Source: Haliotis asinina
Taxonomy: Eukaryota > Mollusca > Gastropoda > Lepetellida > Haliotidae
Reading direction: 5' to 3'
NCBI RefSeq assembly: GCF_037392515.1
Contig: NC_090281.1
Span: 49,204,645 to 49,268,644 of the forward strand
DNA length: 64,000 nt
Below, one piece after another: positions 54,771 to 64,000 of the stretch. Below the pieces are notes generated by a model, which saw only the letters and a program-made list of their open reading frames with translations, was not told the origin of the DNA and searched no databases. Every line of letters begins with the position of its first letter. The stretch's first letter is position 1. A program made the position numbers and the translations under genes.

Positions 54771-56816
54771 CCCACTTAGTCAACAACACAACCAGCTGTC
54801 CAAACTGAAATGTCTCTGTTGTCTCTGTTGTCTCTGTCTTGTCTGGCAAACTTGATAAGGTCAGAAAACTATGAATGATAAATGTTGGTAATAATTATAA
54901 ATATTTGTAATAATAATAACTCCACATCTGTTTACTTATCTCTACTAACCATTTTCTTTCTTTTATCAGAGAAAATTGTGCTATTTGTTGAGAAAGGTTT
55001 GACAGATAATGTTCATCAATGTGTCAGTGATAAAACTCCTTAGGAAAATATTATCTTCTGTTTCAGTGGCAATGTACATATAAATGATTTGTTGGCATGG
55101 CAACACAAATATTGCTTTTCTTATATTGAATTTGGCACACATTTGGCAGAAAACTGTGTTTTTCTCCTGTTTCTTGTACATGGTGGTTGCCATGGCAGCA
55201 AATGATAACAATCATTATTAAGTGATGCAGTTGTACTCCAGAGGCGTATCTCTGACTTATCATGCAGACAGAGTGCTATTAAATTTTAAATCACTAAACC
55301 CATGAGTTTACAACACTGATCATTGATCAAGTTCCAAGGTATAATATTATGCACTAGATCATAGTGTACACAGGAATCTGATAAGAAATATGTATATCAC
55401 CTTTATTATGATATTTTGCCTAAAAAGAAATATGAGGATCCAGAACAAAACTTAAGTTCTGACACTGTGAAACTCAGTTGATCTCTCTTTTACAACTTGT
55501 GACCTGAGTGCACAGCCTTGGAAATTCATGGTAGTCAGCGAGCACTGAGGAAAACTAGAACTGCAGAGATGGTCATCTTCACAGACCAGTAGCATTTGAC
55601 TGCTTTACTTCTGAAACAATGTCAGTACTGCTGAATATGGGGACTTAATACACCTGGCAGAAATAATAGATATAATAAACATCTTGATCCTGTTCAAGCA
55701 GGATGATCTAGTGATTCTGAGGACAAAGTTAATCAGGTATGTCATCAAATAATAATGTGGTCTGTGCAGACCATTTTAGTTTCACTCAGTCACTCACTCA
55801 CTACTTAGTAACTTTTGTAATAACTCAATTCTTCCTTTCTTTTTCTGAAAATGAACTTCTAAGTCTGTGTAGAGACTTTAGCTGCCCTCTAACCATTCCT
55901 TTTACTTGCTCATTGCCCAACTTAACCTGCAAATATGTTACACCTCTTCCTTCCCTAAAAATGAATTTCAGGGTCAATGTAGATTATGTTAGATAATTCC
56001 TCACTCACTCAGAGTCTATTTCAATAATTCACCCACTCCTTCACATCTGTACTAGAAATGGATTTATAATTCTAAGACGGCTGCATAGAAACTATTCAGT
56101 GGCTTAGACTGTGCAGAAGAAATATCCTTGAAGCATTCAAGATATGTTACATATTGCTGAGCTATAAATGTAGGCCTATTTCTGTGATATTGATTTCTTT
56201 CTCCAGCTCGTAAATGGTGCGAGTTAATGAGGAAGTGATTATAAAGTTCGCTAGAGCTTAGTACTTCATGGGTCACACCACAGAGATGTGGGTGGGTCAC
56301 TCGTCTCTACATCTCAGCCACATCGTCATCATGTCCTAATGAGCGATCATTTCGTAGTTTAGTGCAATTTAAGTTTTTGTGCATTACCCATGTACCATAT
56401 CATAGCAGTCCTCTCATGCTCAACATGGCTACTGGTCATTCTCTGATGGTGCTGGAAGGAAGCATCTCTCGTAACATGGACCATGATATGGACCAGTTAC
56501 CATAGCATCCGGTCTCTTCTTGTAGCCAAGTCTTAAGGTATATATGTTTATTTGTTTGTGATTGTTTTTCTGATGTCAAAGCAAATTACCAATGACTGGA
56601 TTTGTATTTCAGATAGGTTGTGTTGGAAAGCTGTACGTTTCAAATAAATTATCTTGGTCTTTTCATTTTCAAAAGCATTATTTATCTGATGATGTATTAA
56701 ATCTAATGTGCAAGATGGATAAGTGCATCTGAAAAGTTTTGTTAAGTTTTCCAGGTGAATACATCAATTTGTTAGTGTTTGGACCGTCTCAAAGTTCTTA
56801 AACTGAATTATTTTCC

Positions 56817-57605
56817 CTTCCACCTAGGCTTCCTTCCACCTAGGGCTCCCTTCAACCAAGGCCTCCATTCCACCTAGCCCTCCTTCCACCTAGGCCTCCT
56901 TCCACCTAGGCCTCCTTCCACCTAGCCCTCCTTCCACCTAGCCCTCCTTCCACCTAGGCCTCCTTCCACCTAGCCCTCCTTCCACCGAGGCCTCCTTCCA
57001 CCTAGCCCTCCTTCCACCGAGGCCTCCATTCCACCTAGCCCTCCTTCCACCTAGGCCTCCTTCCACCTAGGCCTCCTTCCACCTAGCCCTCCTTCCACCT
57101 AGCCCTCCTTCCACCTAGGCCTCCTTCCACCTAGCCCTCCTTCCACCTAGGCCTCCTTCCACCTAGGCCTCCTTCCACCTAGCCCTCCTTCCACCTAGCC
57201 CTCCTTCCACCTAGGCCTCCTTCCACCTAGCCCTCCTTCCACCGAGGCCTCCTTCCACCTAGCCCTCCTTCCACCTAGCCCTCCTTCCACCGAGGCCTCC
57301 TTCCACCTAGCCCTCCTTCCACCTAGCCCTCCTTCCACCTAGCCCTCCTTCCACCTAGGCCTCCTTCCACCTAGCCCTCCTTCCACCTAGCCCTCCTTCC
57401 ACCTAGCCCTCCTTCCACCTAGGCCTCCTTCCACCTAGCCCTCCTTCCACCGAGGCCTCCTTCCACCTAGGCCTCCTTCCACCGAGGCCTTCCTTCCACC
57501 TAGCCCTCCTTCTACCTAAACCTCCTTCCACCGAGGCCTACCTTCCACCTAGGCCTCCTTCCACCTAGCCTTCCTTCCACCTAGCCCTCCTTCCACCTAG
57601 GCCTT
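56817..57605. repeat. 16-bp minisatellite, about 49 copies
   Basis: The unit is CCTCCTTCCACCTAGG with two frequent variant sites: AGG versus AGC at the end, and TAGG versus GAGG. Other changes are rare and cluster at the two edges, as expected when the centre is homogenised. The minus strand is G/A-rich. Confidence 0.97.
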
Positions 57606-59097
57606 TCTGCAATGCTGAAGCTTGACATGAAGCAAGTTTAGATCAATATCAACTTCTCCCATCTTACTGGGGCTACTTTTCAATTTGAAAATAACGTTTC
57701 TTTCAAAATCATATAAATTCAGAAACTAAATGTTGTCTAAGTTTGTTCCAAATGCATGTCCATGAACTTGTTGAATTTGTTTCATATTTTGGAAAATGTA
57801 TAATAAAATTTCCAAAACTTTGCTCATCCATCTGAACACTGTCTGTTACATTCCAAATGGCAGTATATCATTCATACTGTCTACATTGTTCCACCCTTAT
57901 TGATTAGTGTTACTAACCTATGCATCATGTCAGATTCCGTGTTGTGTACCTCTACCTAACATTCATCGAGAGGTTATGTTGTTTGGCTATATGTTTGTAA
58001 TGTTATTACTACAGTATTCAGTATTGAGTGCCCATGTTGTGCTGGAGATATGGAGGTGGAGGGATTCATTTACCTTTTCAAAAAGTTTATAAATAAAATG
58101 GTTATTCCACTTAGGTTTGAAAATATCAACAACCTTGTCTTAAAACAGTCTTTTAAGACGATTTTAGCCCTAACATATGGTCTGTCCTATTGGGCGGATG
58201 CAACATTTGGGAAGGGGTGAGATGGGTAGGGAGGTGCACACTCTTGAGAAAGGGGTGGTAGGGAGTGCACATTTCAATTTCATTAGAGTTTCAATATTGA
58301 TTTAGTAAACATACAGGACAAGTATGTGTGTGGAGGATGGGATGGAACCCTTGCACCACCCCTTCTGGATCTGCCTATGTCTAAACTTGGTCTAAAAGCC
58401 ACAAAGAAATAGCAGTATGGTTATCTGTGCATGAAACTTTTGTGCTTACTGATCCAAATTTAGCACTTTTAACCATTCTATATAGGTTATAGTGCTGTAC
58501 AGACCAGTCTTAAGGATCAGCTCATGAGACAGAACAGAATTCTAGTGTTCACTCTAGTAACGACTTTAGAAAAGTGGATAACACCACTGAATCGGTTATT
58601 GTGTTATCTTGATAGAGGAGACATAACATTCTGTGTTTAGAACATTTAAGATATGCTGTGTGGAATATTATTAGGGAGCAGGTGCCTAATGTTCATAATT
58701 TTAGTGTTTGCAGTAACACCCTGTCTTATTTACACCACATACAGGTATTTCTCCAAACTTGGATTGTTGTCCCTCTGAATCATTCATAATTGACTCCTAC
58801 CATCGCAAATATATCATGTAAAGTTGTTCTTCTGTGAAGCCTGTGTTCCTTGCCCTTGCATCTTTGTTCACTCTAGTACTTTTATCCTTGAAAGACAGAA
58901 TGCGTGGTATAAAAACTGTCCATCAGTTACACATCTGAATGGGGACAAGCTGTCTAATCATTTTTCTGCTGTCACCGACAATCTAAGTTGTTTCATATTC
59001 TGGAGTATTTCTGTTCACTTCCTTATTCACTGAAGACCAAATATTGAACTAATGAGTCTGGCCCTACCATATTTCTAGTGATCTCTTCCATTTCCAG
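57606..59097. other. Non-coding stretch, one repeat copy seen
   Basis: Carries an inverted family D repeat at about 57645-57745; otherwise unique AT-rich sequence. No gene is seen. Confidence 0.45.
57645..57745 (-). repeat. Unclassified interspersed repeat (family D), copy 4
   Basis: On the minus strand: 'tttctgaatttatatgattt', 'tgaaagaaacgtt' and 'ttgaaaagtagccccagtaa', followed by 'gatgggaga', in family order. Confidence 0.5.
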
Positions 59098-59396
59098 CTG
59101 ATCACCACCTTGCAGACGTTGACTACGTACATGAGCTTCTGCACCAATATTGATCGTTGCATGGTCACCACATGCCTTGTCGGCCAAGCTAGCAGTCAGC
59201 CCATAACCATTGCCAATAGCCAGCTCATACTACCCTTATATATAAAATGTCACTATTTACAAAACATATTGTGTGTTAATGGCCTTTGGTTGGTGAAGTC
59301 AAATTTGCCTTTGAGGTCAGGGAAGTTGATGTCTGTTTCAGGCCTCCCCCCACCCACCATATTTAGCTCCGTGGCAGACTTCCATACATAGTCCCT
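59098..59396 (-). pseudogene. Possible minus-strand coding remnant, unidentified
   Basis: Two minus-strand open segments read like protein. One lies at about 59275-59395 and begins RDYVWKSATELNMVGGGRP, with NFPDLKGKFDFTNQRPLTH further on. The other lies at about 59045-59235 (ELAIGNGYGLTASLADKACG, then HATINIGAEAHVRSQRLQGG). They are separated by a stop and a short AT-rich gap, which could be an intron or decay. I do not recognise the family. Against it, the plus strand is also open over part of the area and has a good-looking acceptor at 59097. Confidence 0.25.
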
Positions 59397-59763
59397 TGGG
59401 GTTACTAGGCTTGTTGTGTGCAAGCAGAGCGATACAAATTAATAATGTATTGATTTAGATCAATGTGTGTGTTTCTTGAATGCCAGTTAAACCTTCATGT
59501 AGTGTAAATATTTCAACTTCTCCATTTTGTTACCAAATGCAGGCTACCAAATGATTACTTGACGCCTGTGGATAATGTATCGCTATATTTCTGTATGCGT
59601 TTGTGATGTATTGGCTTAGATAACCTGAAGTATTCGCAAGGAAATTTCCTTTTGGATTCTCCGGATCCAGCATGGCACGGAAGCAGCAAGTCACTGTCTG
59701 GTGTGTAAGTCTGTGGCAAATGTAGCCAATATATCAACGTCGAGGACAAACAGTGTGGTAACT

Positions 59764-59803
59764 ATGGCGAGATTCATGCCTCCAATGGAACTTATGCAAC
59801 CAG
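59764..59803 (+). CDS. Weak candidate alternative first exon
   Basis: MARFMPPMELMQP is followed by one base and a GTAGAA donor at 59804. It leaves in phase 1, the same as the exon at 43556, so it could be an alternative start of that gene. A strong GTAAGT donor after a nearby ATG (about 59670-59702) shows a second possible first exon in the same 150 bp. No downstream exon is available to test either. Confidence 0.2.
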
Positions 59804-60447
59804 GTAGAAATTTTACTCTGTGAGCTTCACATGTCATTTGTTTTGGCACTGCACAGTTTGGCTTGAATACCTTTTCAAACCCAATGATTTTTCAATGAAT
59901 ATTTCATCATATTTGTGGATCTTCTGATCTCACCTCATTTGACTCTGATGATTTACATTGTATGATGCTGATGTTTGGTAGAATGTATTCCTTTGTTATT
60001 GAAGCAGCCATTGAACTGTGGTTAGAATCTTGATGGCTTTGCACCAGTATTTGATTGATATCGAGGTGTAAAATTCATGGTCAGAAAAACATTTTGTGTC
60101 TGATTGCAGAAAACAAGGCTGACATGATCTTCGTGCAAAATTATCGAGATTGGTTTTGATCATAATCAGTATGCAAATGTTGTTACATGCTGTCGAACTC
60201 GGTTTGTGCATTGTGGGAAACATTTTGAGCTGTTTATTAGGAGCTGTCATGTTGTAGTAGATTTTGTAAATGAATTTGAGTGACCAGCAGTATTGATTCC
60301 AGTGTTGGCTGAGTGATGAGAGTCAGGTATAATGAGAAGGCTGATGAGCAGTTTGTGTGTAGATGCAATGTGTAACTGATGTGAAAATTTTGCAAGTCAG
60401 TACAAAATCTTTTGTAATCAGGCTATAAATATGTGGAGTTTTTTAAT

Positions 60448-60570
60448 TCGTGAGTGAATTTAGTTTTATGCTGCTTTTTAGGAATATTCCAGCAATATCA
60501 CAGCAGGGGACACCAGAGTTTCACACATTGTGTCCATGTGGGGAATCGAACTCAGGTCTTCACCACTATG
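60448..60570 (-). mobile_element. SINE family B copy, head lost
   Basis: Tail 'gtgagtgaatttagttttat', then 'ttccagcaatatcacagc' and the 'gggaatcgaactcaggtc' box B region. The box A end is replaced by unrelated sequence. Confidence 0.75.
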
Positions 60571-60754
60571 AAATTTTTAGTCAAAACAATACAATGCAAT
60601 ACAATACAATACAATATGAATGGTATTGTGCAATCACAAACTACAGTATTCAAACACTCAAGGATGATAATGGTATTATGTCAGACACAAAATAATGAAA
60701 CATCAAGACCTATTTTCATTGGATTCAGAGACTATAAAAGTAGCGTGTTTGCAG

Positions 60755-61075
60755 GTCTGTTTCATTGTTCCGGAACATTCTTGGGCTCCTTTTCAAATTG
60801 AATAAAGCTTTTAGTTTCTGTCTGCATTAAACATTTTCAATTACAGATAGTTTATCCACCATGCTGGTTTACATGAGCACTTACACTTTGAAAATTCTAG
60901 ATGAGAATATGTAATTTGGATAGAAACATGCAGCTTTATTCAGACTGAAAGGGAGCCCCATAGAGATGCAATCTGTGGAAAATGTTTGCTTGCCTAATTT
61001 AGTGTGTTTAGTATTTTAGCAATACAGGCAGGGAAGAAAATAATCTGATTCAGAGACTGTGAGACAGATCGACTG
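60755..61075. repeat. Family D repeats in inverted arrangement
   Basis: An inverted piece (about 60755-60805, 'gggctccttttcaaattga') is followed 130 bp later by a direct copy (about 60937-61075, 'cagactgaaagggagcccca' to 'cagagactgtgagac'). Both match the family D core. Confidence 0.45.
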
Positions 61076-62298
61076 GAAGGTGATGGTTTGATGAATATGT
61101 GATATTGTTGTTTTGAAATTGGCTGTGTTTTTTGATGTGGCAATGTATATGAGGCTTATGAATATTCAGTTCAGGATCTGTGCATTCCAACATGTTGTGT
61201 AGAAATTTGATTTTTCTGGTATAAGGGAAACTGAAATGTTTGTTGACAGGTTTTAATCTGCATTGAGTTGTTTGGACAGTCATTTATTTTACAAGCGAAA
61301 TGTTTCATCTTGTGAACTTCAATGTTGAAAAGTATTTTGGACAGTGGTTAAGAAGCATGCAGCACCTCAAGGTGTCATTCCACAGATCACATCCATATGT
61401 TGGGTGAAGCAGACATCTTTGGCCATGTGGACGAAGCATCCAAGTTTAGATCGGAGGATCCTTGACTCTATATGTCCTGGTTATATAGAATCCAAGCACA
61501 GAACACACAGATTTTGTGGCCTCTACAAATTTATAAGACAGTGGTTGAGAAGCATAGTCATCATGGTATTAAGAAATTCTTTCATATCTTCTGGAATGTT
61601 GTCTGCTGTTAAGCCTTCACATCTGGAGATTGGAGTGGTGGATAACTCAAGTTCAGTCCCAGAACTGTTGCACTAACTTGCAGATATTTGTATGTTTATC
61701 ACAGTATTCATCTAATCATATTCCCGATGTATGATCCATAATGCATGTTGGAAGGCTGTTACTTAACTATTTTCTCATGCAAATAGTCATTGGTGGTTAT
61801 GTTTGTGGACATGATTGTTGGGTTGCTGAATGTTTCAAAATAATACTATATATTAATAGTTTCCAGGGCATAGAGTTTGGAGACTGTATTAACAGTAAGA
61901 TAGTCATAAGTGCGATATATTAACATTAACTTATAACTATCTTAGCGCTAAGAGAGTTTTGAAAATCTAGGCTGTCTAAAATTTTGAGTGGGTTAGTTAT
62001 GTTTATTGTCTTGAAAAAAATTTGAAGGTTCACTTTTTTCATAAAATGACATATAATGACAAAATAATAGACTTTGGGGAAGGTCTTTAGAGATGTGTGC
62101 TTGGAATATCCACTCTGCAGAGTGATCTTAGAACTCAGGGTCCTCATTCTGGAAATGTTCATATCCCGATGAATTCATAACTTTGATCATAGGCAATGTG
62201 TTAAGAATGCGATTAAGAAGTTCATAGGTGTACGACCGTTTCAAGAATAACTAGCCACATTATTGTTACTCAAATGCTTTAACAAATCAACACAGATT

Positions 62299-62406
62299 GA
62301 GTGAGTGACAGAGTTTAGTTTTTGATGCCTATAGCAATACTCCATCAATGTAACATTGGGGGCACCAGTAATGAGCTTCACATGTAAAACTAAACTCACT
62401 CACTCT
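62299..62406. mobile_element. SINE B remnant with tails at both ends
   Basis: A minus-strand SINE B tail and body (62299-62381) is joined to a plus-strand 'gtaaaactaaactcactcac' tail. This implies a rearrangement or two nested insertions. Confidence 0.6.
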
Positions 62407-62499
62407 TCAGTGGATTCATACTGAATCATAGCGACAGGACTGCCCTATGTCCACCTCATATTCAGTGTTAGTCCACAAAATGTGACATGCATCTGATAT

Positions 62500-62670
62500 T
62501 CAAACAGTATAATGGCAACCTGCAAATATGTCAGACTAGACTATCTTGTGACTGATAGCATGAACATTGATCATCACTGTCCATGTACAATCAAACACAC
62601 TCACCCCAGCCTCACAATTCCCTGTTTAATTGCTTCTTACGATCTACGTTAGTTTCATTCGAACCCAGAG
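62500..62670 (-). mobile_element. SINE family A, very degraded copy
   Basis: 'gactgatagcatgaacattgatc' type sequence and 'ccctgtttaattgcttcttac' keep the family order. Boundaries are uncertain. Confidence 0.35.
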
Positions 62671-63104
62671 TCCCAACAGAGTCATAGATCCAATACTTGC
62701 TGTCCACATCACTGATCATCAGAGCTGACGAATCATTGTACCAGAACAATTGGATTACTGAATTAAAATTATCTGCTCTTTGATCAATATTTATAAATTT
62801 TTTTTCATTTGTTCAGCTCAACCATCTTTCAGCAAGAGTCCGGTTGAATTTCATCGGTTATATTTGACAACCTTTGTGTACTGCAGTTGATTGGTTCTCA
62901 AAATAACTGCCCTAAATTAAGACCCTTCTTTATTCATCCTGCCTCATTGACTGCAGTGTACGTTGAACCGTGTTCCCACCTAACTTGTAAAACATTGATG
63001 TCGGGATGTCCTACACCAACAGGATGCGGAAATGAGTTTTGCTTGAGATTGCGATGATGGCATGGTTTTGTGTCAATGTGATAATGATTATGTGTCAGTT
63101 GTGT

Positions 63105-63460
63105 GAATGAACCTATGTGTGGTCTGTGTCCTGGAGTGCTCTGTCGAGTGTGGACGAATACTCCTTCAGCTACTGACCTCCTTGAGTGTATAGGGATGGG
63201 AATTTGCCTAGCAGAGTTGTGGTCCTTGCCAGAGACCAGTGACTCTTGGTTTGAATCCTGGTTTGCCCAACTACATTGTGTCAGCACCATACCTGTGGAT
63301 GTTGGTTTTACCAAATTGGTAAGCATTTAAAACCAGCAGCACTTTCCCCTATTAAATACCGTTCATAGCAGCACTAATTCTCACTCACTCACTCACTCAC
63401 TCACTCACTCACTCACTCACTCACTCACTCACTCAATCAACTAATCAATCAATCAATCAC
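63105..63460 (+). mobile_element. SINE family C-like element with a long (TCAC)n tail
   Basis: A box-B-like GGTTTGAATCC at about 63249-63259 is followed by a body rich in 'gttggttttaccaaattgg' and ends in (TCAC)n-(AATC)n at 63380-63460. The tail is the longest SINE-type tail here. Confidence 0.5.
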
Positions 63461-64000
63461 TGTAATGGGATATAGCAAGCCAGATGTTTTCAGGATACCT
63501 CAGTATTTCCATTCCCTGATACATGTCAGATATTGGCAGACACAACTTGTTAGTCATGGTGAAGTCAGTACTACTAGTATTAATCCTGTGACTGGGAAAA
63601 GTAACATCCATAATTCTTCATTCACACAGAAAAAGTTAATTATGTTGTTCAGTCTATCAGTAAATATCAGAGTCTCTAATTATATTGTAAAATATTGTGT
63701 ATATGGAGTGCCAAGATCATCTGATTTGTCTTCTCATGAGAAAATTCTTCAGTAAACAATCAGTACCCAGGAAAAGCTGATTATTCATTTCATCCTGTGA
63801 TAGGTCCAACTGAAGTCACAGACATAATGCGGATCATGCTAACAGTGGTTATTTCTTAACCATAAAACAACAACAATGGAACAAATCTGTTTAGCACTGA
63901 TTAAGCAGCATCTACACAGATTTTGCATTTGTCATATCTCTATCGAAGACAAAACAGGTCGCAGTGTAGCAGCTTCAGGGCTTCAGTTTGACTTGCAAAG

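Larger units (their letters stand above)
43602..56815. other. Mostly non-coding stretch, probably intron of the 43556 gene
   Basis: AT-rich, with SINE B copies (44618, 48672, 48915), a degraded SINE A (53098), a SINE C-like head (51300), a 61-bp repeat (46402-46645), a (TCAC)n run (52838-52890) and a degenerate CAACC-type repeat (54561-54770). Open frames here are short and without domains. One weak exon candidate is at 46158-46215. Confidence 0.4.
59804..64000. other. Non-coding right end of the window
   Basis: Contains family D repeats (60755, 60937), SINE B pieces (60448, 62299), a degraded SINE A (62500-62670), an (ATACA)n tract near 60590 and a SINE C-like element with a long TCAC tail (63105-63460). 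The 110-codon plus frame at 61344-61676 and the 130-codon minus frame at 62934-63326 have no recognised domain; the latter overlaps the SINE. Confidence 0.4.

Noticed and set aside
61344-61676. 110-codon plus-strand frame
   Set aside because: No domain; contains an imperfect internal direct repeat ('gacagtggttaagaagcat' and 'gacagtggttgagaagcat'), and no splice context.
62934-63326. 130-codon minus-strand frame
   Set aside because: Overlaps a tRNA-derived SINE-like element on the other strand, and no domain is recognised.

Overview
This 64 kb window is animal nuclear DNA, AT-rich and full of short introns, SINEs and minisatellites. The two main interspersed repeat families (a ~260 bp element and a tRNA-headed ~150 bp element, both ending in CTCA-type tails) look like those I associate with abalone (Haliotis, vetigastropod molluscs). 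The organism assignment is an inference from these repeats and the gene content, not a database match.

Three host protein genes can be built completely from the sequence. (1) A ninjurin gene on the plus strand (2091-5057, three coding exons, 202 aa). (2) A cyclin A gene on the plus strand (22158-26928, nine coding exons, 425 aa) with a destruction box and the MRSIL hydrophobic-patch helix. (3) EXOSC9/RRP45, an RNase PH-like subunit of the RNA exosome, on the minus strand (43263 down to 30534, fourteen coding exons, 432 aa). All three have in-frame upstream stops and compatible intron phases. Cyclin A and EXOSC9 lie tail to tail, the arrangement of CCNA2 and EXOSC9 in vertebrates. A first coding exon of an unidentified plus-strand gene (43556-43601) starts 292 bp from the EXOSC9 start codon, so the two probably share a bidirectional promoter. 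No secure further exon of it was found in the remaining 20 kb.

Layout: 1-2 kb SINEs; 2.1-5.2 kb ninjurin; 5.2-22 kb gene-poor, with SINEs, a LINE 3' fragment next to a 31-bp minisatellite (8.0-9.0 kb) and a 47-bp satellite (14.25-15.2 kb); 22.2-27.8 kb cyclin A; 30.3-43.3 kb EXOSC9, whose introns hold SINEs, a 66-bp array made from its own splice acceptor (intron 4), a 1.35 kb degenerate array (intron 7), a FLYWCH/MULE-type transposon-derived reading frame and a MITE-like element (intron 1); 43.6-64 kb mostly non-coding, with repeats, a 16-bp minisatellite (56.8-57.6 kb) and weak exon-like signals.

The best leads for something undescribed are the intron that is almost entirely tandem copies of its own 3' splice site, the SINE that abuts and may supply the acceptor of ninjurin exon 2, the MITE-like element, and an unclassified interspersed repeat with at least six copies. 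I found no new multi-gene system, CRISPR array or prokaryote-like cluster.
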